A DNA stretch of 64,000 nt from Natronorubrum tibetense GA33 (GCF_000383975.1 NZ_KB913020.1:62001-126000), one strand, 5' to 3'. Counted from the stretch's first letter, positions 42,370 through 50,547 are shown. A program made the numbers and translations. The notes: generated from the sequence alone by a model not told the origin.

Positions 42370-42819
42370 ATGACAGACTCACTCGACGAGGAACGAGAGC
42401 AGATCCGCGAGCAGAAGAAACGAGAACTCCAGCAGCGCCTCGAGAACGGCGGCGAACTGGGCGGGGCCGACGATGGTGACAGTATGGCGACACCGTCCGA
42501 ACCGATCGAAATCGATGGGCAGGCACACCTGAATGACATCGTCAACGAGCACGACATCGTGCTCGTCGACTGTTATGCCGACTGGTGTGGCCCTTGCCAG
42601 ATGCTCGAGCCGACGATCGAGTCGCTGGCAGCCGAGACCGACGCCGCGGTCGCAAAAGTCGATGTCGACGCCCATCAGCGTCTGGCACAGCAACTCGGCG
42701 CCCAGGGTGTGCCGACGCTCGTACTGTACGCCGACGGCCAACCGGTCGAGCGGACGGTCGGAGCGCAAAGCAAGGGCCAACTCGAGGAGTTGATCGAACG
42801 ACACAGCGGTTCCAGCTAG
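42370..42819 (+). CDS. Thioredoxin with charged N-terminal helix
   Basis: 149 residues from ATG 42370; ATGs at 42346 and 42349 are less likely given the TATA position and the nearby GAGG. Residues 3-26 form a charged helix (SLDEEREQIREQKKRELQQR) like that of DNA-binding PDCD5-type proteins. The thioredoxin fold has VLVDCYADWCGPCQMLEPT (WCGPC at 72-76) and LGAQGVPTLVLYADGQPV. An extra cysteine (C68) precedes the active site. Very similar in its core to trxA. The helix may localise or pair it with a partner; this is inferred. Confidence 0.92.
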   Translation: MTDSLDEEREQIREQKKRELQQRLENGGELGGADDGDSMATPSEPIEIDGQAHLNDIVNEHDIVLVDCYADWCGPCQMLEPTIESLAAETDAAVAKVDVDAHQRLAQQLGAQGVPTLVLYADGQPVERTVGAQSKGQLEELIERHSGSS

Positions 42820-42972
42820 CTCGCGTTTCCCGGCAAACCGCTTCGCGTGGCTGATGTGTAAGACGCCGCCCCGTCGCTCGGTCGATGAATGCGTTGATCT
42901 CGACAGTGGCACACGTAATAACAGACCACCCACTTAGTTCGAGCGCCGAACTCGAGACATGTGTGAAACGAA

Positions 42973-43434
42973 TTAGTCAGCGCCTGCGGGCGTGGTTTCC
43001 GAGACAGCGCGTTGGCTGCGCCAGTAGCCCTGGATGTAGGCTCCGACGAACATCCCAGCGAGTGCCCACAGGATCGTGATGTTACCGACGCCGAGGCTGG
43101 CGTAGGCCGCGCCGGGACAGATCCCCGAGAGGCCCCAACCGACGCCGAAGATCGCGCCGCCGATCAGGACGTTGCGGTCAAACGATTTTAGCCGCCGGCC
43201 GTACGCGTTGCCCGTCAACGGCGCACGATCGCGGAGTCGCGGGACGATCGCAAACGCGATGCCGGAGACGATCGCCGCGCCGAACATGACGAACAGCAGT
43301 CCGAAATCCTCGAACTGGAGGAAGTTCAGCACGACTTCGGGGCGGGCCATGTGACTGAAACCGAGCCCGAAGCCGAAGATCAGGCCACCGACGAAGATCA
43401 GTGGCATGAACAGCGGGTGACGATTTCCGCTCAC
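42973..43434 (-). CDS. YeeE/YedE-type half transporter, second subunit (DUF6691-like)
   Basis: 153 residues with four hydrophobic segments. LIFGFGLGFSHMARPEVVLNFLQ and IFGVGWGLSGICPGAAYASLG are the repeat signatures, with the conserved cysteine C106 in GICPGAA. These proteins resemble half of the thiosulfate channel TsuA/YeeE and occur in pairs. The partner half is encoded just upstream at 43490-44047. Together they probably import thiosulfate or a related sulfane compound for the TusA, rhodanese and DsrE proteins. Confidence 0.9.
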   Translation of the reverse strand: MSGNRHPLFMPLIFVGGLIFGFGLGFSHMARPEVVLNFLQFEDFGLLFVMFGAAIVSGIAFAIVPRLRDRAPLTGNAYGRRLKSFDRNVLIGGAIFGVGWGLSGICPGAAYASLGVGNITILWALAGMFVGAYIQGYWRSQRAVSETTPAGAD

Positions 43435-43489
43435 GGGTCGTCACCTCCCCGTTCGCGTTCCCGAGAGTCCCGTCCGAGAATCTCGGTCA

Positions 43490-44047
43490 TCACGGACTCA
43501 CCCCCAGTGCCATCACGATCTGGGCCGTTCCGATCGCCACGGCGAGGAACGTCATCACGCCGACGATCGACGTCTTCGAGGCCGAGCCGACGCCACAGAC
43601 GCCGTGGCCCGAGGTACAGCCCTTGCCGATCCGGGTGCCTATCCCGACGAGAATGCCGCCCAGGAACAGCCGCCAGGGCTGGACGTCGGTCAGCCAGAGT
43701 GTGACACCGCCGACATCGTACAACTCGCCGGTCGCCCCGGCCTCGTAGAGCCCGCTCGAGACCAGTCCGGACTGAAACGTCAGCGCGTAGGCGAACGCGC
43801 CGGCGATGATCCCGAGTGTGAAGACGACCCGCCAGTCCCGTGAACTCCGGTAGCGCTGGAACCGCGACTGGTCGGAGACGTACGACAGCGTCGACTCGAG
43901 GAACGTGCTCGCGCCGGCCGCGATGCCGGTTCCGAGGTAGATAACGACGGCCCCGAGGCCGACGAGCAGCCCGCCGACGACGTAGCGGCTGATCCCCACG
44001 GGAAACAGCGATTCGTACAGCGCCGGAGCGAAGAGTTCAGTGACCAT
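43490..44047 (-). CDS. YeeE/YedE-type half transporter, first subunit
   Basis: 185 residues with four or five hydrophobic segments. GGILVGIGTRIGKGCTSGHGVCGVGSAS holds the family motif with C144 and C151, the cysteines thought to relay thiosulfate through the pore in YeeE. GLGAVVIYLGTGIAAGASTFLESTLSY is the first repeat. It follows the rhodanese-dioxygenase gene by 20 bp and precedes the partner half by 55 bp, so the three form one operon on the minus strand. Confidence 0.92.
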   Translation of the reverse strand: MVTELFAPALYESLFPVGISRYVVGGLLVGLGAVVIYLGTGIAAGASTFLESTLSYVSDQSRFQRYRSSRDWRVVFTLGIIAGAFAYALTFQSGLVSSGLYEAGATGELYDVGGVTLWLTDVQPWRLFLGGILVGIGTRIGKGCTSGHGVCGVGSASKTSIVGVMTFLAVAIGTAQIVMALGVSP

Positions 44048-44067
44048 TCGACTGTGGATATGGGGCG

Positions 44068-45261
44068 TTAGTCACCGGCCAGCGACTCCTGGCTGGCGGC
44101 GCAGTTGTTCGGGCCGAGCTCGAGTTCGAACGCTTCTTGATCGCCGGTCTCCTGTTGACCGAGGTTCGTCGCGATGATGTCCTCGTAGTTGGCTGGCCGA
44201 GGCGGCATATCCGAGAGGATCAACTCGACGAACTCGGCTTCGTCCATCGTCAGGGCGTCCATCTCGTCAACGAGTTGGCCGACTGGTGCCGTGTAGGTGC
44301 CATCGGCGGCGGGCTCAGCGGCGTCGCTGAAGTGGGCGCCACCGATTAGCGTCTCGTCGGGCAGAGAGAGCACGCGCTCTTGCAGCGACTCGTAGAGCTG
44401 TTTGGCAGCGTCTTCGGCGCCCTCGTCGCCTTCTTCCAGGTCGGGGCGAGCGACGCTCTCGACGAACAGCCCATCACCAGTCGCGAGCAGTTCGCCGTCG
44501 ATCAGGTACGAGGTCATCCCGGAGGTGTGGCCGGGCGTGAAGACGGTCTCGATTGTGGCGTCGCCGACCGGGAACTCGTCGCCGTCCTCGGCCAGTGTCA
44601 GTTCGTCGGCGTAGGTGACGCCGCGGTCGACGGCGGCTGCGGGGATAACGCCCTCAACACCCTCTTCGGCGAGGTTTCGAAGGCCCGAGATGTGGTCCGC
44701 GTGGATGTGCGTGTCGATCGCGTACGTTAGCTCGACACCCAACTCCGTCGAATCCTCGAGATAGCGATCCGTGAACGCACGCAGGGGGTCGATGACGGCT
44801 GCCTCGTCGCCGTCGACGACGAGGTAGCCGAGACAGCCCGAAGAGGGGCGCTGGTACTGATAGAGCGTGCCCGCACCGTCGTAGCGCTCGACCTCGACGG
44901 CCTCGTAGATGCGTGCCCAGCCGTTCATCCCCTCCTCGAGGTGGTTTACGTCGTAGCCACGCTCTTTCAGCGCGCCCGCAACGAACTCGCTGGCACCGCC
45001 TTTCGCACAGAGGACCGTGACCTCACGGTCGTCCGGAATCCCTGCAAGAACATCGTCGTCGATCTCCTCGTCCAGGAAGTGGAAGTACGGGACGTTGACC
45101 GACTCGACGTGCTCGCCGTCGATCCTCCACTCCTCGTAATCCGACTCCATCCGGGCGTCGAGGAGCGTGACCTCCTCGCCCGCGTCGATACGTCCTTTCA
45201 GCCCGTCCGCCGTCACCGACTCGATCTCGACATCCGGCGTTGGAAAGTCCATGTCGTCCAT
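44068..45261 (-). CDS. Rhodanese-metallo-beta-lactamase fusion (persulfide dioxygenase-like)
   Basis: 397 residues from ATG 45261. Residues 10-120 form a rhodanese domain with active-site C85 in VTVLCAKGGASEFV. Residues 130-370 form an ETHE1-like metallo-beta-lactamase domain: THIHADHISG (H185, H187, D189, H190), FTPGHTSGM (H245), ATGDGLFVES (D263) and H310 bind iron in persulfide dioxygenases. The fusion resembles CstB and related proteins that oxidise persulfides to thiosulfate or sulfite, with reversed domain order. The start is chosen because the palindromic operator covers the upstream ATG 45270. First gene of an operon with two YeeE halves. Confidence 0.92.
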   Translation of the reverse strand: MDDMDFPTPDVEIESVTADGLKGRIDAGEEVTLLDARMESDYEEWRIDGEHVESVNVPYFHFLDEEIDDDVLAGIPDDREVTVLCAKGGASEFVAGALKERGYDVNHLEEGMNGWARIYEAVEVERYDGAGTLYQYQRPSSGCLGYLVVDGDEAAVIDPLRAFTDRYLEDSTELGVELTYAIDTHIHADHISGLRNLAEEGVEGVIPAAAVDRGVTYADELTLAEDGDEFPVGDATIETVFTPGHTSGMTSYLIDGELLATGDGLFVESVARPDLEEGDEGAEDAAKQLYESLQERVLSLPDETLIGGAHFSDAAEPAADGTYTAPVGQLVDEMDALTMDEAEFVELILSDMPPRPANYEDIIATNLGQQETGDQEAFELELGPNNCAASQESLAGD

Positions 45262-45331
45262 ATTGTACATTACTCGATAGCGGCTACGGGCCCTTAAGCG
45301 TTTGCATAGTATTTCCCCAATTATACAATAC
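45260..45331 (-). promoter_or_regulatory. Promoter/operators of the persulfide dioxygenase operon
   Basis: ATATTGTACATTAC (45260-45273) overlaps the expected transcription start, and AATTATACAATAC (45319-45331) is a second copy upstream of the TATA-like CTTAAG (45293-45298). Overlap with the start site suggests repression, unlike the upstream position at trxA. Confidence 0.65.
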
Positions 45332-45428
45332 AGCTCGCGCAGTTGATCGGGTAATAATCCGATAACTGGGTGCAAAATACTCGTGCGACGAATATACACT
45401 AGCCCCGAAAACCGCGGGTGTTCTTATA

Positions 45429-45478
45429 CAGTGCAATAATCGACATCCTTTTATGGGAGCGTTCGATATTGTATGATA
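45429..45478 (+). promoter_or_regulatory. Promoter/operators of tusA-dsrE2
   Basis: ACAGTGCAATAAT (45429-45441) lies upstream of the TATA-like CCTTTTATGGG (45447-45457), and GATATTGTATGATAG (45465-45479) covers the expected transcription start. The two copies face the divergent dioxygenase operon. Confidence 0.6.
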
Positions 45479-45506
45479 GCTCCAATACAGAGCATAGAAA
45501 TCAGCT

Positions 45507-45752
45507 ATGAGTTCCCAATACGACACCACGGAGACGCTCGACGTGAAAGGACAGTCCTGCCCAATGCCCATCGTCAAGACGAAGCAGGCCATCGACGACC
45601 TCGAGGCTGGCGATGTCCTGGAAGTGGTCGCAACCGACTCGGGCAGTATAAGCGACATTCAGGGCTGGGCCGACGGCACCAGCGGGGTCGAGCTCCTCGA
45701 CCAAGTCGAGGACGGCGACCTCTACACCCACTACGTCAAGAAAACGGAATAA
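45507..45752 (+). CDS. tusA: TusA-family sulfurtransferase
   Basis: 81 residues. The TusA signature is TLDVKGQSCPMPIVKTKQAIDDLEAGDVLEVV with the sulfur-accepting cysteine C18 in CPMP, followed by the beta-alpha-beta core ending DLYTHYVKK. TusA proteins carry persulfide sulfur between enzymes. The ATG is followed two bases after its stop by the dsrE2-like gene, so the two are coupled. It is divergent from the dioxygenase-YeeE operon and shares its operator type. Confidence 0.95.
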   Translation: MSSQYDTTETLDVKGQSCPMPIVKTKQAIDDLEAGDVLEVVATDSGSISDIQGWADGTSGVELLDQVEDGDLYTHYVKKTE

Positions 45753-45753
45753 C

Positions 45754-46347
45754 ATGAGCACGGACAACCCCCCATCGTCGGTCGACGCCGACGGCGAGAG
45801 CGAGTTCGATGCCGCCGAGGTTCAGGCGCTTCGCGAGCGCGTCGAGGAACTCGAGGCGTCGATGGCCGAACTGGACGACGGCGACGACCAACAGAAGCTG
45901 ACGATCGTCGCCACCCAGGGGAGTTTCGACATGGCGTATCCGCCGTTGATCCTCGCGAGTACAGCCGCAGCCTTCGGCTGGGACGTCGTCGTCTTCCACA
46001 CGTTCTGGGGACTCGACATTCTCCACGAGGAGAAATCCCGGGACCTCAAGCTCAGCGCCGTCGGGAATCCCAACATGCCGATGCCGAACGCGCTCGCCGC
46101 GCTCCCCGGAATGGACGCGATGGCGACGCGGATGATGCAAAAGCGGATCGATGAGAACGGCACCGCCAGTATCGAGGAACTGATCGAACTCTCGCTGGAG
46201 ACCGGCGTCGACCTGCAGGCCTGTCAGATGACGATCGAGTTGATGGAGTACGACGAAGACGACTTCTACGACGGTGTGACGACGGGTGTGGGCGCGGCGA
46301 CCGCGCTACAGCACATGGCCGAATCCGACGTTCAGCTCCTCGTGTAA
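45754..46347 (+). CDS. DsrE2-like sulfur carrier protein
   Basis: 197 residues. A charged coiled-coil leader (20-45) precedes the DsrE/DsrF/DrsH-like fold: LTIVATQGSFDMAYPPLILASTAAAFGWDVVVFHTFWGLDIL, GNPNMPMPNALAALPGM, and GVDLQACQMTIELM with the conserved cysteine C157. DsrE2 proteins partner TusA and rhodanese in thiosulfate and sulfane metabolism. The order tusA-dsrE2 is the common one. The C-terminal VTTGVGAATALQHMAESDVQLL is typical of the family. Confidence 0.93.
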   Translation: MSTDNPPSSVDADGESEFDAAEVQALRERVEELEASMAELDDGDDQQKLTIVATQGSFDMAYPPLILASTAAAFGWDVVVFHTFWGLDILHEEKSRDLKLSAVGNPNMPMPNALAALPGMDAMATRMMQKRIDENGTASIEELIELSLETGVDLQACQMTIELMEYDEDDFYDGVTTGVGAATALQHMAESDVQLLV

Positions 46348-46488
46348 CTCGTGATCGAAACCCGTAACGACGGGCACAACGGAGTAGATCGAACTGGCTT
46401 CTTGATCGGCGATAATATCAACGTTCGATAACTAAATAGACGCTAACGCAACCCAATGGTTATTGGGACAGCGCCCCTGATACGAACA

Positions 46489-47631
46489 ATGAACGTTCTG
46501 GCATTCGGACCGCTGCAGCTCGGTGATCCGATGCTGACCGCGGGAGTCGTCGTCCTCCTGCTCGTCGTCATCACCGTCTGGCAGATGGTCGAGATCGTCG
46601 ACGCCTACGATAGGGGTGCACTGACCGTCTTCGGAGAGTACCGCAAACTGCTCGAGCCGGGGCTAAACATCGTCCCGCCGTTCGTCTCGCGGGTCTACAC
46701 CTTCGACATGCGGACCCAGACGATCGACGTCCCGAGCCAAGAGGCGATCACGCGGGACAACTCCCCGGTGACGGCCGACGCTGTTATTTACATCCGAGTG
46801 ATGGACGCCAAGCGCGCGTTTCTCGAGGTCGAGAACTACGAGCGGGCGGTCTCGAATCTCGCCCAGACGACGCTGCGCGCCGTCATCGGTGACATGGAAC
46901 TCGACGATACGCTCAGCCGCCGGGAGATGATCAACGAGCGGATCCGCCAGGAACTCGACGAACCCACCGACGAATGGGGGATCCGCGTCGAGAGCGTTGA
47001 GGTCCGCGAGGTGACGCCGTCCCAGGGCGTCAAAGGTGCGATGGAGCAACAGACTTCCGCCGAGCGGAAACGCCGCGCGATGATCCTCGAGGCCCAAGGT
47101 GAACGCCGAAGCGCCGTCGAGAAGGCCGAGGGTGCCAAACAGAGCGAGATCATCCGCGCACAGGGTGAAAAGCAGAGCCAGATCCTCGAAGCACAGGGTG
47201 ACTCGATCTCGACGGTCCTGCGCGCGAAATCCGCCGAGTCGATGGGCGAACGCGCCATCATTGATCAGGGGATGCAGACGCTCGAGGAGATCGGACGGAG
47301 CGAGTCGACGACGTTCGTCATGCCCCAAGAACTCACCTCGATGGTCGGCCGCTACGGCAAACACCTCTCGGGTAGCGACGTGAAGGTGGACGGCGACTCC
47401 CTCGAAAGTCTCGACTTCGACGAGGAGACGCGCGAACTGATCGGACTCGACGACATTGCCGAGATCATCGGCGAGATAGAGCAGACCGAGATGGATGTCG
47501 AAGCGATGGAGGCGGAGGCCCAGGCGATCAAGGAGGGCCAAGATATCAGCGGCGAGACCGAGTCGGCTGCGACGGCGACGGATATCGAACCCGACATCGA
47601 TTCCGGCGACGAGTCCGGCTCAGATCGCTAG
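46489..47631 (+). CDS. SPFH/stomatin-prohibitin family membrane protein
   Basis: 380 residues from ATG 46489. A single N-terminal membrane helix (about 17-36: TAGVVVLLLVVITVWQMVEIV) is followed by the SPFH domain (45-220: YRKLLEPGLNIVPPFVSRVYTFDMRTQTIDVPSQEAITRDNSPVTADAVIYIRV). A long charged coiled coil follows (190-260; AQGERRSAVEKAEGAKQSEIIRAQGEKQSQ repeats). Residues 330-380 are acidic. SPFH proteins assemble into large cage-like membrane rings and affect membrane protease and ion-channel activity. An ATG at 46456 is possible. No NfeD partner gene is adjacent. Confidence 0.92.
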   Translation: MNVLAFGPLQLGDPMLTAGVVVLLLVVITVWQMVEIVDAYDRGALTVFGEYRKLLEPGLNIVPPFVSRVYTFDMRTQTIDVPSQEAITRDNSPVTADAVIYIRVMDAKRAFLEVENYERAVSNLAQTTLRAVIGDMELDDTLSRREMINERIRQELDEPTDEWGIRVESVEVREVTPSQGVKGAMEQQTSAERKRRAMILEAQGERRSAVEKAEGAKQSEIIRAQGEKQSQILEAQGDSISTVLRAKSAESMGERAIIDQGMQTLEEIGRSESTTFVMPQELTSMVGRYGKHLSGSDVKVDGDSLESLDFDEETRELIGLDDIAEIIGEIEQTEMDVEAMEAEAQAIKEGQDISGETESAATATDIEPDIDSGDESGSDR

Positions 47632-47723
47632 ACCGTCCGAAGCGGCGAGACGAGGCCAGGATTCACGATCGACGCAGAACGAGGGTCCAGAGTCGATTCG
47701 AACGAAGCGGTCGTCCGATATCG

Positions 47724-48089
47724 TCAGAACTTTTCCGTCGCGTTCGACCAGATGCCGAGCGACTGGTCGATCGATCGTTCGATATCGGCGCGGAGTTTGC
47801 GATCCGGATCGAGGCTGATCGCGATCCGATCGAAGGTCGCCACGTACCGCGACTTGTGGTGGCGGCCCCGCCGAACGCCGACCGTCTCCTCGACGATGCC
47901 GGCTTCGGTCAGCCGATCGAGTTTGCGGTAGGTAGTCGAGAGCGGCAACTCGGCCTCGTCTGCGATTTCCGGAACGGTTTTAGGCGCCTCGAGAAGAGAG
48001 ATGATCTCCCGACAGTCGGCATCGTCCAGCACGCCGATAATGCGCTCGAGATCGGGCGTGTCGCCGGACGACGAGAACTCGAGTGGCAT
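47724..48089 (-). CDS. Winged-helix transcriptional regulator
   Basis: 121 residues from ATG 48089; an ATG at 48125 would add twelve residues. LERIIGVLDDADCREIISLLEAPKTVPEIADEAELPLSTTYRKLDRLTEAGIVEETVGVRRGRHHKSRY is a MarR/ArsR-type winged helix, followed by a short C-terminal domain (FDRIAISLDPDRKLRADIERSIDQ). A single cysteine (C26) is present. Divergent from cobA. Probably regulatory; its target is unknown. Confidence 0.82.
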   Translation of the reverse strand: MPLEFSSSGDTPDLERIIGVLDDADCREIISLLEAPKTVPEIADEAELPLSTTYRKLDRLTEAGIVEETVGVRRGRHHKSRYVATFDRIAISLDPDRKLRADIERSIDQSLGIWSNATEKF

Positions 48090-48147
48090 AACTGCGACCA
48101 CATTAGGAGCGAAGCCTAAAGACACATTTGGTCGATACCGCCGTCGT

Positions 48148-48273
48148 CTCGTTCAGTCATCGGATCGCTCGTTCGGTCATCGGATCGCCCGTTCGGTCGT
48201 CGGTCGCTCGTTCGCTCGTTCGGTCGTCGGTCGTCGGTCGCTCGTTCGCTCGTTCGGTCGTCGAATCGCTCGA
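48148..48273. repeat. Degenerate tandem repeats upstream of cobA
   Basis: CTCGTTCGGTCGTCGGTCG-like units of 18-20 bp recur about six times, with variants ending CATCGGATCG, CGTCGGTCG or CGTCGAATCG and extra CTCGTTCG blocks. The array lies between the divergent regulator and cobA and ends just before the cobA TATA box. It may arise from strand slippage. Confidence 0.65.
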
Positions 48274-48282
48274 TGTGCCTAC

Positions 48283-48291
48283 CTACATATA
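48283..48291 (+). promoter_or_regulatory. TATA box of cobA
   Basis: CTACATATA lies about 26 bases before the cobA ATG at 48313, supporting a leaderless transcript. Confidence 0.55.
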
Positions 48292-48312
48292 CGCCCGGTC
48301 CGAGGACACCGT

Positions 48313-49002
48313 ATGAGCGACGATCAACCATCCGAGTCGACGGTCGAGAACACGCCGGGACGGGGTCGGAGCCCCGAAGCCGAGACCATCGAGCCCGCTG
48401 CACCCGAGGAGTTTGGTCTCGTACAGGTCTGGTGGGGCGACGGAAAGGGGAAGACGACGGCTACGCTCGGCATGGGAATGCGTGCCGCGGGCCACGGCTA
48501 TCGCGTCCACGTGCTCCAGTTCATGAAAGGTGGTGCCTCGAGCGTCGAGGCCGTCCGCGGCGAGTACAACGCGATGGCGGCCCTTCCGGGAATCAGCTAC
48601 GAGAACCTCGGCCACTACGGCTGGCACGGCATGGCCGACGGCAGCGACGAGGCCGACCACGCAGCCCAGGCCCAGGCCGGCCTCGAGCGCGCCCACGAGT
48701 TGCTTGAAGCGGCCGACGGGACCGATCTGGGTTCACCGATCGACCTCGACGCACCGCCCGAAGACGGGGTCCACATGCTGATTCTGGACGAAGTGCTCTA
48801 CGCCGCGGATCGCGGCCTGCTCAGCGAGGACGATATCTACGGACTTATCGACGCGAAGCCGACCAATCTCGAACTCGTACTCTCGGGGAGCCACGCCGAA
48901 CCGGCCTACCTCGAGGATCGAGCCGACCTGATCACCAACGTTCGGAAGGTGAAACACCCGATCGACGACGGCCAGCGGGCGAGACGCGGCACGGAGTTCT
49001 GA
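48313..49002 (+). CDS. cobA: Cob(I)yrinic acid a,c-diamide adenosyltransferase
   Basis: 229 residues. Walker A is WGDGKGKTTATLG (42-49 core), followed by HVLQFMKGGASSVEAVRGEYNAM and MLILDEVLYAADRGLLSEDDI, the CobA/CobO signature; SGSHAEPAYLEDRADLITNVRKVKHPIDDGQRARRGTEF closes the fold. It transfers the adenosyl group from ATP to the cobalt of corrinoids. An acidic 34-residue leader precedes it. The cobalamin gene cobQ lies 6 kb away. A universal stress protein follows. Confidence 0.95.
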   Translation: MSDDQPSESTVENTPGRGRSPEAETIEPAAPEEFGLVQVWWGDGKGKTTATLGMGMRAAGHGYRVHVLQFMKGGASSVEAVRGEYNAMAALPGISYENLGHYGWHGMADGSDEADHAAQAQAGLERAHELLEAADGTDLGSPIDLDAPPEDGVHMLILDEVLYAADRGLLSEDDIYGLIDAKPTNLELVLSGSHAEPAYLEDRADLITNVRKVKHPIDDGQRARRGTEF

Positions 49003-49090
49003 GTGGGAGCTATCGAGAGTGTACTCTCCGATTGTGTTCGACCCCGATCCATCGCAGAGGTGTTTCCACGAGATGGGACAGTCACCAATC

Positions 49091-49099
49091 ATATATATG
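49091..49099 (+). promoter_or_regulatory. TATA box of the universal stress protein
   Basis: ATATATATG is centred 27 bases before the ATG at 49122, so the mRNA is leaderless and the protein start is secure. Confidence 0.65.
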
Positions 49100-49121
49100 G
49101 TCAGTCGCCGAACCAGTAGCT

Positions 49122-49538
49122 ATGCACCTACTTGTTCCGATGGACGAGTCCGAACCGGCGCGCGCGGCACTCGAACACGCCCTCGAGACGTTTCCCGATG
49201 CGACCATCACCGTGTTGCACGTCGTCGATCCGTCGATGGCGATGTACGGCGGCGATACGGCGTACAACGTCGAACGGACCCTCGAAATCGAGGAGGAGAG
49301 GGCCGAGACGCTGTTCGAGCGGGCACGCGAACTCGCTGGCGAACACGACGTGACGGTTACGACCGAAACTATCGGTGGGCCGGCTGCTCGAAGCATCGTC
49401 GAGTTCGCCGACGAACACGACGTCGACGGAATCATCATCGGGAGCCACGGCCGATCCGGCGTCTCCCGCGTCCTGCTCGGGAGCGTCGCCGAGCGCGTCG
49501 TTCGTCGCGCGACGCCTCCGGTGACGGTCGTCAGCTGA
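49122..49538 (+). CDS. Universal stress protein, single UspA domain
   Basis: 138 residues from ATG 49122. HLLVPMDESEPARAALEHALETFPD at the start and IIIGSHGRSGVSRVLLGSVAERVVRRATPPVTVV at the end form the nucleotide-binding UspA motif (GSHGRSG-x9-GS). It is a separate single-domain protein, unlike the two-domain one at 37826-38668. Expression is from a strong TATA box. Role in stress response; no partner. Confidence 0.93.
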   Translation: MHLLVPMDESEPARAALEHALETFPDATITVLHVVDPSMAMYGGDTAYNVERTLEIEEERAETLFERARELAGEHDVTVTTETIGGPAARSIVEFADEHDVDGIIIGSHGRSGVSRVLLGSVAERVVRRATPPVTVVS

Positions 49539-49639
49539 AGCGAAGAGCGAGTGATCATCAGCTGCGGAGTGGTGTGGGCTGTCGATTCGGCGGGGCGACG
49601 GATCGACAACGGTAGTATGTTCTGACAACGAGAGGTAGT

Positions 49640-50440
49640 ATGGCTATCGAGGGGCTCGGACTCGTACTCGCCGCCGGGATATTCACGGCGGTAGTCTGCG
49701 GGTTGGGAACCCTTCCGTTCTTTTTCGTCGACGATATCAGCGACCGGGTAACCGTCGTCCTGTGGGGGCTCGCGGGTGGCATCATGCTGTTCGCGTCGCT
49801 GTTCGGATTCGTCATCGAGGGGCTCGAGGAGGGCACGCTGAGCCAGGTCGGAACCGGTCTCCTCGTCGGCATCGGTCTCGTGATCGTCGCCGACCGGCTC
49901 ATCTCCGACTACGAGTTCGAGCCGCGAGAGATCCCCGACGCCGACTTTCGGAAACTCGTCCTCATCGTCGGCATCTTGACCGTCCACAGCTTCCCGGAGG
50001 GGGTCGCCCTCGGGGTGGCGTTCGCCGATCTGGGCGTCGACGGCGATCTGGTCGTCGCAGGGCTCGCCGTGCCAGCACTGGCGGTCTTCATCACGGTCGC
50101 GATCTCGATCCAGAACATCCCGGAGGGGCTCGCCGTCGCGATTCCGCTGCATACGTACGGGCTCCCAAACTGGAAGATCTTCGGCTGGGCGGTCTTCTCG
50201 AGTATTCCACAACCGATCGGCGCGGGAATTGCGTTCGTGTTCGTCAGCGTCGCCCGCGAGTTTCTCCCGTTCGGCTTCGGGTTCGCCGCCGGCGCGATGA
50301 TCTACCTGGTTCTCCATGACATCTTTCCCGAAGCGCTCGAACACGGGGCCGATCTGCGAGGCGGTGGTCGTCGCGAACTGGTCGTCGGTGTCGCGCTCGG
50401 CGTCGCGATCATGATCCCAGTCATGCTTCTAACGGAGTGA
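49640..50440 (+). CDS. ZIP-family metal transporter
   Basis: 266 residues, eight hydrophobic segments. The hallmark helices read LTVHSFPEGVALGVAFADLG and IQNIPEGLAVAIPLHTYG, where His, Glu and Asn residues line the metal path. The loop between helices 3 and 4 is short and has few charged residues, unlike the other ZIP at 22907-23785. It is likely to import Zn2+ or another divalent cation. It lies between a stress protein and the ABC exporter, with no shared operon apparent. Confidence 0.9.
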   Translation: MAIEGLGLVLAAGIFTAVVCGLGTLPFFFVDDISDRVTVVLWGLAGGIMLFASLFGFVIEGLEEGTLSQVGTGLLVGIGLVIVADRLISDYEFEPREIPDADFRKLVLIVGILTVHSFPEGVALGVAFADLGVDGDLVVAGLAVPALAVFITVAISIQNIPEGLAVAIPLHTYGLPNWKIFGWAVFSSIPQPIGAGIAFVFVSVAREFLPFGFGFAAGAMIYLVLHDIFPEALEHGADLRGGGRRELVVGVALGVAIMIPVMLLTE

Positions 50441-50547
50441 CGGCACCGGTCGGTGCGACGCAGTCGAGCGGTTCGTCACTGATCAAAAATGCCGACAGTC
50501 GTCGCCAGCACAATTATTATCGGGTACTGTGAACGATCACGCAATCG

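Noticed and set aside
48148-48273. Possible CRISPR array
   Set aside because: Units are contiguous and degenerate with no unique spacers and no cas genes nearby.
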